From Euperipatoides rowelli (taxonomy: Eukaryota > Onychophora > Udeonychophora > Euonychophora > Peripatopsidae): a stretch of DNA of 15,891 nucleotides. Positions 1 through 8,895 of the stretch are shown here, in pieces. The first letter of the stretch is position 1, and every line of letters starts with the position of its first letter. Position numbers and translations under genes: made by a program. The notes below the pieces were generated by a model. It was not told where the DNA came from. It saw only the letters and a list, made by a program, of their open reading frames with translations, and made no database searches. The DNA lies in assembly GCA_003024985.2 (NCBI GenBank), contig PXIH01S0012980.1. The stretch is one strand, 5' to 3'.

Positions 1-641
1 AATATATATATATCAACAATAATTACAATACCGGTACCAAACAACCTTAATAAACTCCCCTAACATAGCCTACATCAGAAGGATAAATTTGATTGAAAGA
101 AAAACTTGTAAGATGAAAAAAGGATTTCGTTCTCATGAAAGAAATTTATAAAATAAATAAAAAGTAGGCTAGAAGTCACACTTAAAACAATAAACAACAT
201 TCATAGAAATAATCATTATAGGATTTAGAAAACACTGTAAACAAAACAGAAAAAAAAAGTAGGTAAATGGGATGAAAATAATATGCTATTTTTAAGCTGC
301 ATTTTAAACTTACAGTATATGGCGGACGTAATATATTAAAAAAAAAAAAAAAAAACCCGCCGACGGCTAAGCGAACCAATTGTTTATTACTTTAGAATAT
401 TTACATTTTTACAGGCAGTCGTACAGGATACAACAGTGATGCGAATTTATCTTCCGGTTCAAAGGTCAGCCATTATTATCTTCCTATAATTCCAATTTTC
501 ATATTAATAGAACGCAAAGTCCTATAATCATTCTGACTGGATGAATAGAACCCTACTACTATCCCAGTCTTTCAGAAAGAAAGACATTTGGAATTTCAGT
601 AAAAGCAGATGTAATATTTTATTTAAATTAGTCTATTTATT
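1..641. other. Gene-free AT-rich stretch next to the EN fragment
   Basis: I see no supportable gene here. The window opens in an AT dinucleotide run (about 2-12). If the LINE fragment at 642-2588 (minus strand) were complete, this is where the linker between endonuclease and reverse transcriptase should begin. None of the three minus-strand frames shows a recognisable RT-linker motif. Open frames reading through the A-run at 338-355 give only phenylalanine or lysine runs and are artefacts. Confidence 0.6.
338..355 (+). repeat. A18 homopolymer, possible old poly(A) tail
   Basis: Eighteen consecutive A, followed by a short GC-richer patch (CCCGCCGACGG). It could be the tail of a plus-strand retroposed sequence or a plain microsatellite. 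No flanking target-site duplication was found, so the retroposon reading is weak. Confidence 0.4.
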
Positions 642-1218
642 TTACAAAGAATGATTAGCTTTTACTATCATATCTAGCGTGCACTCCTTGTGTATGATTA
701 AATATAGCCAAATCAAACAAATCCAAACTTTCCAATAAAATTCCAAATAATCCTGATTTTTGGTCCCCGAGTTAACTTTAAAATCACCAGCTATTATCAG
801 TGCAGAATTAAAATCGTTTTTTCTTCTTATTAAATTCATATAAAAGCACTTTTGTTCCTGAAGAATTATAGAGGAATGAATGTTAATTATACAAAGTTCT
901 ATACCACCAATAAAAATATACATTACGATAGCTCTGGCATTAGAATTCTTCACTTTCCTCACCAAGTGATGGTACATTTTCCAACAGCTAGGACTAATCC
1001 CAAGGCTTTCCCATTCTGCCTATTCTCAAAAATAACATAATTTTTCTCCAAAGCACCCCATTTTTTAACCTTGTCAAGCTTCCGCAATCTCGTTTCCTGA
1101 AATAAAATAAAATTTGGGGAGTTAGCAATTATCGTTTTGATTTTGATCTTGCTCTGACTGCATTATTCAAAGTTCTAACATTAATTGAATTAATTTTAAT
1201 TTTATCAATGTTCAACAT
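642..1218 (-). pseudogene. ORF2 N-terminal endonuclease domain (APE-like), broken
   Basis: An endonuclease of this family nicks target DNA to prime reverse transcription. A start Met at 1218 opens with MLNIDKIKINSINVRTLNN, the usual first beta-strand and 'SlNvr' motif. After a frameshift near 1135 the frame reads NFILFQETRL, containing the catalytic QET glutamate (codon 1096-1094). A stop (W then TGA) near 980 and another shift follow. The next frame gives ELCIINIHSS (family 'NvHap') and LIIAGDFKVN (family 'GDFN', aspartate codon 785-783), with K where the catalytic-loop Asn is usual. It then reads on to about 660. Motif order and spacing fit an endonuclease of about 220 residues whose C-terminal SDH motif is missing or unrecognisable. 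The domain call is firm; activity is impossible. Confidence 0.8.
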
Positions 1219-1239
1219 GTTAGGTTTTAGACACAAGAC

Positions 1240-1257
1240 AAAAAAAAAAAAAAAAAA
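1240..1257 (+). repeat. A18 homopolymer between ORF1 and ORF2 remnants
   Basis: Eighteen A on the plus strand, so a T-run on the element's coding strand. It sits in the short gap between the end of ORF1 (1274) and the ORF2 start Met (1218). It may be a replication-slippage expansion that arose after insertion. Confidence 0.6.
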
Positions 1258-1273
1258 GGAAAACCACTAAAGC

Positions 1274-2588
1274 TTATTTGAGCAATTTTGCATCCACCAC
1301 CGTGGATGCAGTCATAATTTTATTTTCATTCACCACAATGCCCAGCTTTTTCTTTTCCTCAAGTTTATTTGTACTTACTGTGGGTTTTCTCATGTTCAAC
1401 TTTCTCAATATAATTTTATCTGGTGGTTTATTCCTATAAAATTCTTCTGCAGTTACTATATCCCCATCATCCATTTTATTTAATTCCTGGTAGAGTTACT
1501 ACCTTCTACCCGTATCCGTCATACGTATCCGTCGTTGACATGCATGCGCGGCTCTTGCGCCTGCCAGGAATCAAAGGCCGGGTCAGCATCTATCACATAC
1601 CCACTCCAAGCTATTGAAAGCTCTTTAGTCATTGCAGCCATCTCAGGTATTTGTTTATCAGTAACTGTTTCCACTTTTTGTCTTTTGTTTTGCTTTTCTT
1701 CCTCTCTCAGATCGATTTCATATGTAATCTGTTCTTTAGATTTAAAAAGCGCAGAAAACAAAGGTTTAGCATTTTCATTTATTATCATGATCATTTTTGT
1801 AAAAAACAAAACACTTTTTACATCTCTTGACCTTACATTCTATTGATTTATGTTATGTCCGAGGGCATTACAATTCAGACATATTGGTTGTCTGCCTGTT
1901 AACAGTTAAAAGGGTGGTCCTATTTTCCAATTTGAATAGATGAGGTATATTGTCCTTGGTGATATTGTTCCTCGGAAAACCAGTAACCAGTGATCCCCAG
2001 CACTCCTCATTTGTTATCTTGACAATCTTAATATATTTTTCCAACTCTCAATTTTTCAATTTTTCTAAATCTTGACCAACAGGGAACCAATGCCCTCGTA
2101 TGTCTATTTTGGCATATAGGCCTCCCCATGTTGCAGGCATTACTATTCCGTATTCCTTCCGGAATGTAATATTCCGCAAACATTATGAAGTTTTTTTCGA
2201 CTGTTTCTTTTAATTCGGAAGTTTGAAAATCTATGCCATAGTATCTTGCATTCCTTGGGAAATACACTGAAGCAATAGCGTCCTTGCCAACCATGGTATT
2301 TGTACAAATTCAACTTTAGTGTCCGAGCTGTTCATTATATACTGTGAATACAAATCTTCTTTTCTTATAGTAAACCAGAATAAAGTTGGAGTTCCAATAC
2401 TTCAGGCTTTTTAACAATCTTTTATATTTCTCAGAATAGACTTTGAGGTTCTTTGAAGTGTCGAAGTTTTGCATGTCTTCTCTTAATTTTAGATGCCAAT
2501 TTGATAAAACTACATTTGGTCTAAAATTCACAAGATGCGTTGGTTTCACCATCTGGAAATACTCTGGAACAAAATATTGTTTGAGCAC
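1274..2588 (-). pseudogene. ORF1 (gag-like, zinc-knuckle) of a LINE, broken
   Basis: ORF1 of such elements is an RNA-binding chaperone. The first ATG of the long frame is at 2549 (MVKPTHLVNFRPN). The same frame runs to about 2150 with only two close stops near 2310, and includes ASVYFPRNARYYGIDFQ. A frameshift near 2150 leads to YAKIDIRGHWFPVGQDLEKL (about 2110-2050), a TGA, then SLVTGFPRNN and IPHLFKLENRTTLLTV. After another shift near 1890 comes GRQPICLNCNALGH, a CX2CX4H zinc knuckle (first Cys codon 1881-1879). Its fourth ligand position is now TAG (1842-1840). A lysine/glutamate-rich tail follows, through 1519 and on to TAA at 1274. 'GRxPlC..C...GH' after an 'IPh' segment is typical of Tx1/CR1-type ORF1 proteins. 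The region before 2294 has no recognisable domain. Confidence 0.72.
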
Positions 2589-3440
2589 TTGTGAAGTCTA
2601 AAATTAATCTATATGATGGTGGGAAATTTTCCTGGATGTGTTTTTGATTTTACCTTGTAAGAAAGTAGTCTGTAGACCACTTGTAGGAAAGTAATTGGAA
2701 TGAGAGTCAACATTAATGTGACACACAAACATGATGGAATGTATACAAGAATATACAGTTGTCTGGATCTAAATCAGTGAAGTAAAGCAAGAAAAAATAT
2801 TTCACATTTATTCATCAACTATCTATCATGTATTTTTAAATACAGGTACTTTATTTTTTTTTACCTTACTTTTCAATAATTATATTTAACAATATTAAAG
2901 TTTAAAGTTTTAAAATCCCTTATGAATTATAAAATTATTAATGTATTACATCCCATTATGACTCCCATCAATACAATAATATATCCTATCCTGTATGTAG
3001 GACTGGTGATGCCAGGGTAGTGTAAAAATAATGCATAATTTAATAGTTTTATAAATTAAAATGCAACTAGTTAGAACTTTATTTTTACATAGCTAGATAA
3101 TAAATTTAACTGTATCAATTACAAAAAAAAAAAAAAGAAATCAATTCTCTAGCTCAATTTTAACAATAATTAAAAAAAATTATAAATTATTTTCCTAAAT
3201 TGATAAGTGGTTGCTTACTGTTTATTAATAAAAAGTTTATTTATTTTTATATAAAATATGACCAATGTACATATCCAAAAATAAATTTTTTTGACCCAAC
3301 CCAAAAGTCTCTGTTACACCAATAACCCATAACAATTGTCAAAGTTCAGACATAACTAAATAACAGTAGTGATATTTTGAAGATTAGAAAACTACCAAAA
3401 TTTCATAAAACTGTTCAGAAAGAGGATTTTTTTAAAAAAA
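2589..3440. other. AT-rich sequence without gene
   Basis: Upstream (on the minus strand) of the ORF1 remnant, so it may include that element's 5' UTR, but no boundary is visible. It contains an A14 run (3123-3136). I see nothing else. Confidence 0.5.
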
Positions 3441-3470
3441 GATCAGATTCCGTTATCTTCCCACCAATAT
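3441..3470 (+). repeat. Left terminal inverted repeat of the 249-bp element
   Basis: Begins GATCAGATTCCG and ends CCACCAATAT. It pairs with 3660-3689 at 28 of 30 positions. Confidence 0.8.
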
Positions 3471-3659
3471 AATTAACGTTATGAGTCACATGATAACTAA
3501 AACGTTGTAGTATGTGAAATTATTAATTTTTCTCGCCGATTTTAGTATATTTTCTTTACAGTCCTAACCTTATCATAACCCTGAACCCTAGGATAATCTA
3601 GAGGTGTAATAATATTTTTTGAGCGCTGATCTAATAATTTCATCTTACTGCCATCAACC

Positions 3660-3689
3660 ATATTGGTGGGCAGGTAACGGAATCTGATC
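3660..3689 (-). repeat. Right terminal inverted repeat of the 249-bp element
   Basis: Reverse complement of 3441-3470 with two mismatches, both in the central part. Confidence 0.8.
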
Positions 3690-5756
3690 AAAAACAATAT
3701 GTAAGGAAACATTTACTTCAACCGGTGTGACTCAAACAATTAAAACGTTTACTGCAATGATTATCACTAGGTAAATACAAAATTTGTTTTTACCATTTTA
3801 TTAAATTGATTGATTAGAAAAAATAATTAATAATCTCTAATTGAAATAAATATGACATTTTATTTTAGAATTGATTCCAAATTATATTTATTTTGACTGG
3901 TTTTCAGGAATCTATTCCCTATACTTCAAGGTATTTTTTTAGGTGAATTTAGTCCTGCAGGTAGTCGTAATCAGTTTCAGAGCTGGAGAATGTGATGTAA
4001 TCTAGTATAAGATATTCTATTATCCAATAAGGTTAAAACAGTTGGGCATTCATGTGGATATTATTAATAATTTAAAACTATTTTTAAAATTTAAAGCACA
4101 TTAATAAGGATGTATTACATGCAAAATGAAAGGGCATGTAATAACAGTAAATATCATAATTATACATCAATCTCATTATAACAAAGTAAAAGTTTAATGC
4201 TTAGGCATGCAAAAAAAAAAAAAAAAGAAGAAATTGAAGAAGATTTTTCTATTATAATTTAGATGATGGAATTATTGCAGAGTTGAGAGCAATAGAAAAG
4301 AAGCAGGAGAATGTAAATCTGGGTTAAAGTAGTCAGTCATGTTGACTGTGATAGCCAGATCTTTAATAATCAAATATTTATTTTGATAACTTCCAGTCAC
4401 AGTGGAGGAAACACGATATTGTTAAATAAATTGAACTGAATCCTTTAAACACCCCCCCCCCCCCGCCTTTCTTTAAATGTTACCAATATTATTAAATTGC
4501 TATTTTTCTTAAAAAAAAAAAGATAATATGGTGATAAAACATTAAAGAATTTATAGAACCTCATTGGGGGAATGTAAAAGAAAATTGCCGACGCCATAGC
4601 ATTTCAAAAAGAATAACTAATGCACTCTAAACAACTGGGATATTTCATGTACTCTCTAATCAACTTCAGGACTTGAGGGTTAAAATAGCAACTTACACTT
4701 ACAGTTAAAGCAATCATATTTTAGATAGGTCAAATCATTTTTAAGTTTATAATCCAATACCTTTATTATTATTATTTTTTTTTTAAGGGACCTACCCCCT
4801 TCAAACATATTTTAATAACCTACTAAAACAATACCTTAATTATTAAACATTAAGTTAAAAGCATACAATTTTTTTTTTAAATATTAGTTTAAAATTTAAA
4901 ATTAATTCTAGTTTATTTTATAAATGGTCATATTGAACAATTATTATATTATCATAATAAATATCAGATTCTATTGGTTTACATATAAAATATTTTTTCA
5001 TTAAATTAGTAATAAAATCATTGAAAACAATAAAATTTGAGATTTAAAAAAAAATCTATTATTGAAGAAAAATTAAAAAGCACACACCCAAAAATTCAAT
5101 TGTAACTAAAACTGTATATTTAGAAGAATCATGATAGCGGAGGACATTTTATTCATTTTTATGTTTTGAATGTTTTGATTTGCCTCATTACAATTCTGAC
5201 TATCTGTTAACACTCTTTGGACTATGTTTTAAATTCATAATAAAACTCTATTCATTTAAATATACAGTATCTCATGGTTTGATGTTTGAAGAGTGGGGTT
5301 TTAGCTAAACACCCAGACAATATGTCTTCTCACATGAAAAATGAAAGATAAAATGCATTTGGTATCATTCTGTAGATGGTATAAGTGCAGTTGACAAATA
5401 CAAGCTGTCATCTATCAACTGAAAGTTAAAACTCTCATTTTTCATTGGCACTGGCACTGTAATCATAAACAGGAAAACACTTTACTACATGTCAAATGCT
5501 GAATTTGCCAACTAACAAATAATGTGTTATTGCTCCAATTATATTTCATTCAGAACAGATTAAAATAATCATAATTTTGGCTCCCCTCCCACCAAAGAAT
5601 TTATAGAATCTACAGATTATTTAACCTATTATTAATATTATTATTATTTTATTGGTATTACTAATTCTATTACTATTGTTATTTCTGAGTTCAAATAACT
5701 AAAAATGGTAATGTAATATTATGTAATCATCTGATCAGGAAGTTAAAAATTATGAA
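3690..5756. other. AT-rich sequence without gene
   Basis: No motif-bearing frame was found on either strand. It holds an A16 run (4211-4226), an isolated C13 run (4452-4464), T and TTA-rich tracts around 4760-4785 and 5630-5650, and a short inverted repeat (5334-5347 with 5432-5445, 13 of 14 matching). These look like ordinary low-complexity intron or intergenic DNA. Confidence 0.6.
4452..4464 (+). repeat. C13 homopolymer
   Basis: Thirteen consecutive C in otherwise AT-rich sequence. This is a simple repeat prone to length error. Confidence 0.85.
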
Positions 5757-5800
5757 TTAAAAAAAAAATAAGTAACAGTTTTCAAACGTTTGCAGAGCAT

Positions 5801-5825
5801 TGGAGGAAAATGGAGACTAGGTAAA
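5801..5825 (+). repeat. Left inner inverted-repeat arm
   Basis: Matches the reverse complement of 6138-6162 at 24 of 25 positions; the single difference is A/G in the eighth position. Confidence 0.82.
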
Positions 5826-5896
5826 AAAAGTAGAGATGCCATTAAATTTGTGAGACTAGAGCAGTAGGTGGTAGCATTTTAGTAAATTTCTGTGAA

Positions 5897-5972
5897 TTAT
5901 TCCACCTCTTGATAATCATTAGGTTGGAGCATAGTTATTTCACCTCTTCATTATCATATGGTTCGAGTTAGT
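5897..5972 (+). repeat. 38-bp imperfect tandem duplication
   Basis: Units start at 5897 (TTATTCCACCTCTTGATAAT) and 5935 (TTATTTCACCTCTTCATTAT). Both continue into a GGTT-G-AG segment. It lies inside the inverted-repeat element, where subterminal duplications are common. Confidence 0.7.
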
Positions 5973-6137
5973 TAGTTATTATATAGTAGCAGTTATTTTC
6001 AGGGTTGAGTGAAGGTTAGACTATAAAAAAAAAGACTTTGAAGCCATTTGGTGCTAGTTAGTTCATCTACAATCTAATTGGTCTATTAAGGATTGAACTG
6101 TCACACACTTAATAGCTTGAAAAGTAGGAATGACTCT

Positions 6138-6162
6138 TTACCTAGTCTCCATTCTCCTCCAG
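6138..6162 (-). repeat. Right inner inverted-repeat arm
   Basis: Partner of 5801-5825. It is followed outward by CCCACTGAAGAAGAC and then the outer arm block. Confidence 0.82.
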
Positions 6163-6287
6163 CCCACTGAAGAAGACAAACATTAGGTCTACTTGTTGAA
6201 ACATTTGGATACTGTGCTTTCTTTTAAATTAATTAATTGATTTGAGGAACTTTAATATTACTATTTATATTACTATTTCTTACTATT

Positions 6288-6302
6288 ATTATTTCTTTTA
6301 TT
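6288..6302 (+). repeat. Target-site duplication, left copy (LINE)
   Basis: ATTATTTCTTTTATT, identical to 8881-8895. The match ends at both edges (T versus G before it, T versus A after it). Confidence 0.75.
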
Positions 6303-6732
6303 TTTTTATTTTTTTTTATTATATTTAAAAAAAACTCATTAATATATACATTATAAAAATCCAAAACTAGATTTTTAGTTTTGAAAGTCTGTTACAAAAA
6401 TAAAAGGATTAAAAGTACCTACTCAGTTCAACTAATCACAGACAGTTGTGTACTTCATACCTCTACTGATCTCCACTTACCCCTCCTCCAATTCAATCAA
6501 CCATAAAAACACAGAGTTAAGTTGATATGTGAATACTACATCATCTCTTCCTTTTCCCACAAATTCTGGAAAGAAGTGTCAGACAGAAAAAAAAAAAAAG
6601 CCAATCTTTCTTAAATTCGACATGAACAAAAGACAGAAACTTTGAAAACAATATTTCATTCTCCATAGACTGAAACACTACCCCACACTGGACCTTCCAT
6701 ATTGCAAAGAAAACCACATAAATAATCTTACT

Positions 6733-6966
6733 TCAGAAGTCGACTTCTTCCATAGATTTCCTCCTCCATGCATGAACAATATTGTACTTTTCCCATGCTT
6801 TTCTAACAATAGCAGATATGAGGTGACAAGCCTTAAAACAGGACCAAAACAAATGACTTTCTGACTCCGGTTGACCGCAACCCAACAGACAGTCCAGGAC
6901 AGTCCACATTGTACGTTGTGATAATTCAATTCTTACTAACCTTTCCTTCACTGGAAGGATACCCAA
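6733..6966 (-). pseudogene. C-terminal Cys/His domain of the LINE ORF2 (part of the RT pseudogene)
   Basis: This open segment of 77 codons contains LDCLLGCGQPESESHLFWSC, matching the C-x(2-3)-C-G...E..HLF..C pattern found after RT domains of many LINEs (zf-RVT type). It is preceded by GILPVKERLVRIELS, which fits the helix before that motif in the family. It is the same gene as the 6650-8841 pseudogene and ends at a stop at 6733. Confidence 0.75.
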
Positions 6967-7754
6967 TATATATTTAATAATAAAGTTCTGAAGACCGCCA
7001 TCAGCCTTTAACTTTAGAACAGTTTTAGATTTTTATGAGAATTCCTATAATTAGATAGAGACTCATTGTCCCATATCACCAATCAAGCCATTTTTCTGTA
7101 GGGAATTTTTGACTCAAAGTCCCACATCTTCCTGATCTTTTTAAATTCGTTCATCCACACCTGGAGCAATGGATCACCTCCTAACTTTGTTATTTTCAAA
7201 AGCTTCCACAGTGCAGGATCCAATTATATATTGGAATAAACAAAATTATGAATTATAGATCTGTTCAACATCAATAATTCAATAAAACCAAGTCCACCAT
7301 TTTTTACCCTTAACACCACTTTAGCGTTTGATAAATGCGAATTTCCCAAAAATACAAGATTGAGTTATTCTGTTAAACTTAGCTAAAACCTTTTTCATGA
7401 TTAGAAAAAAAGGCATGTAAAAGACAAACTTTTGAATGATTAGCGTGTTTATTAACCTCACCCTATCCAGCCATCCAGAAGAATAATATGAGATCCTCTT
7501 CGCAATGGTACTAATTTCCTCAAGCTTCTTCTCAAGAATTTTAGATTGTAGATATCTATCACCTTCAATAGGGAAAGGAATCCCCAAAATTTTCATGTGA
7601 GTCCCATTCATTTCCCAAAAAGGGAGAACTTTTTTTTTAAATCCCAGAAGTAAGATTTTTTAAACTTAATCTTTGAACCTGTCATTTCAACAAACCAGTT
7701 TAATATTTTATATACCGAGTTAATCTCCTGCTTAGAAGAGACAATCACATTTAT

Positions 7755-7766
7755 ATTGTCAATGTA
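7755..7766 (-). other. RT active-site box, mutated (YIDN for YxDD)
   Basis: The codons read Tyr-Ile-Asp-Asn in frame with NIASY before and INVIVSSKQEI after. The family needs two Asp here for metal binding, so the change to Asn removes catalysis. Confidence 0.8.
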
Positions 7767-8880
7767 AGATGCAATGTTTACTTTAGCCAGCTTATAAACT
7801 ATCCACGTTCCACTTGATCCTTTTTTAGTCTCAATATTAGATCCATTAAATAAATTAAGTACAGAACAGAGAATAAGGGGGATCCTTTCAGAATGCTATC
7901 CTCTACCACATCATAGTGAGAAAACCTTTTCCTATTAACAAATGCTACAGACTTGTTCCATATTAACTTAATTATAAGCTCTGTTGTCTTATTCTAACCT
8001 ATCAACTTAAATAATAAATATTTCAGATAGCAAACATTGACAAATGTGAATGCAATAGTCATATCAACTTTTATCATGTAGATATTAGACCTGCTTTTCG
8101 AATACTTGAGGCTAAACAAACAGTGTAATAACATGAGAGCCTTAGATATCGGCCTGTCTTTCACTCCATACACACCTTCTGGCAGAATCTTCTCCACAAC
8201 AGGAGTGGTCCTTCTTAATATTAACTACTGCACTACTTTAATATCAGAGTTCATAAGAGCTATCGGTCTATATCTTTGAATGTCTGTTATATAATTATTA
8301 GACTCTCTACTTTTTGGAATCACTTTAATGAACACTGCTTGTGCCAAGCCATAGTATTGTCATCCAGAGATCCATCAAATAAGTGATTGATATACTCAAG
8401 GAACCTCTCTGCTTCTCTACATGTCATTACTTTATAAAAAGAGTTGTTGACCCTATCAGGACCAGGTGACACCTCTGATTTCAATGTACCAACTGCTTGT
8501 TTAAATTCTTCCATTGTTATTCATTCATCAAAGTTCTGAGTATCATCCTTATTCAACAAAAAATTTTTGCTCTTAAAGAATCTAAAATTTTTGATATGGT
8601 TTCCTTCTTCATACATATCAAGATTTCATTTTAGTTTAAAAGCCTTCTCATTTTGCAACAAAAAATCAGCCTGAACATTTCTAACAATCACTATAGGCCC
8701 TATCACTTTCAAATAACTGATCCCCAATTTTAAGAATAAACATGTTACTAATCTCCTTTCTTTTTTTAAGCAAAGAGAGCATTTTCCACCTAGGCGTTTG
8801 TTTGTTTTGTCACACAGAGATCCTTTTGCACTTTTAAACAATATATTCTTCTTTCAATGCTTAAAAGGTACTCACTTGAG

Positions 8881-8895
8881 ATTATTTCTTTTATT
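8881..8895 (+). repeat. Target-site duplication, right copy (LINE)
   Basis: Identical to 6288-6302. It runs directly into a TTA microsatellite (about 8891-8908), which suggests the LINE inserted into or next to a TTA-rich tract. Confidence 0.75.

Larger units (their letters stand above)
642..2588 (-). mobile_element. Decayed non-LTR retrotransposon, 5' half (ORF1 + endonuclease)
   Basis: Reading the minus strand from 2588 down to 642, a gag-like ORF1 with a zinc-knuckle remnant is followed about 55 bp later by an endonuclease domain. This is the layout of two-ORF LINEs such as the Tx1/L1, CR1 and Jockey groups. Both parts carry several stops and frameshifts. The reverse transcriptase expected next is not recognisable between 641 and 1. 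Either it lies beyond the window edge, or this copy lost its 3' half, which would be unusual because LINE copies are normally truncated at the 5' end. I found no flanking duplication. Clade assignment is by motif style only and needs a profile search. Confidence 0.75.
3441..3689. mobile_element. MITE-like element with 30-bp terminal inverted repeats
   Basis: The 249-bp segment is bounded by inverted repeats: 3441-3470 and the reverse complement of 3660-3689 match at 28 of 30 positions. Both start GATCAGATTCCGTTA and end CCCACCAATAT, with differences only in the middle. The interior is AT-rich, has no coding potential, and includes CTAGGATAATCTAG. Size and structure are those of a non-autonomous DNA transposon. 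The flanks are A-rich on both sides, so a target-site duplication cannot be defined and I do not assign a superfamily. Confidence 0.72.
5757..6227. mobile_element. Inverted-repeat element with asymmetric arms (MITE-like)
   Basis: The inner arms 5801-5825 and the reverse complement of 6138-6162 match at 24 of 25 positions (TGGAGGAAAATGGAGACTAG and following). Outside them, the left ACAGTTTTCAAACGTTT (5776-5792) matches the right-hand ACAGTATCCAAATGTTT read on the minus strand (about 6200-6216). The right arm carries about 28 extra bases between the two blocks, so the left arm seems to have a deletion. TTAA occurs just outside both arms (5757-5760 and 6224-6227). This could be a piggyBac-type target site, but TTAA is common at this base composition. 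The interior has no ORF and contains a 38-bp tandem duplication. Exact ends are uncertain. Confidence 0.62.
6650..8841 (-). pseudogene. LINE ORF2 reverse transcriptase and C-terminal region, broken
   Basis: Read from 8841 downwards, frames switch several times but motifs stay in order. ITMEEFKQAVGTLKSE and SPGPDRVNNSFYK (8520-8430) are the RT entry motif. Next come VIPKS and RYRPIALMN (about 8330-8235), and GVYGVKDRPISKA. VDMTIAFTFVNV holds the first catalytic Asp (codon 8065-8063; the usual AFD is AFT). LKGSPLFSVLYLIYL (about 7890-7840) is the 'rQGsPLSp' motif. SYIDN (7766-7755) is the YxDD box with the second Asp replaced by Asn. KILGIPF (7590-7570) and WLDRVRLINTLIIQKFVFY are the thumb and post-RT block. 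VKNGGLGF (about 7310) and CGQPESESHLFWSC (about 6870-6830) are the C-terminal Cys/His motif. A slip in an A9 run (7630-7638) causes one frameshift. Several in-frame stops (TAG near 8225, near 7992, near 7321) make it clearly dead. Confidence 0.88.
6303..8880 (-). mobile_element. 5'-truncated LINE copy carrying reverse transcriptase
   Basis: This 2578-bp minus-strand insertion is bounded by the perfect 15-bp repeat ATTATTTCTTTTATT. Its 3' end at 6303 is a T-rich stretch on the plus strand, so an A-rich tail on the element strand, as target-primed reverse transcription leaves. Its 5' end at 8880 falls in the linker before the RT domain, so ORF1 and endonuclease are absent: a typical 5'-truncated copy. 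About 300 bp of 3' UTR separate the last coding motif from the tail, including a T13 run on the element strand (6587-6599). It is riddled with stops and frameshifts and is immobile. Domain style suggests the Tx1/L1-like or a related clade. Confidence 0.8.

Noticed and set aside
182-379. 65-codon minus-strand open frame
   Set aside because: It reads through the A18 run as a phenylalanine tract and has no motif.
852-1040. 62-codon plus-strand frame
   Set aside because: Antisense to the endonuclease domain, which has the QET and GDF motifs in the minus-strand frames.
1423-1846. Plus-strand open frames of 64 and 103 codons
   Set aside because: They are antisense to the LINE ORF1 remnant, whose zinc-knuckle and charged tail give the minus strand clear priority.
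5334-5445. 14-bp inverted repeat (13 of 14) that could bound a 112-bp element
   Set aside because: Arms are short and A/T-rich, with no duplication at the ends; expected by chance in AT-rich DNA.
6166-6210. Hammerhead-ribozyme-like core: CTGAAGA followed by GAAAC-like TTGAAACA
   Set aside because: The conserved CUGANGA and GAAA words are present, but no proper stem II fits directly between them and I could not place stems I and III. This sequence is better explained as the outer arm of the inverted-repeat element.
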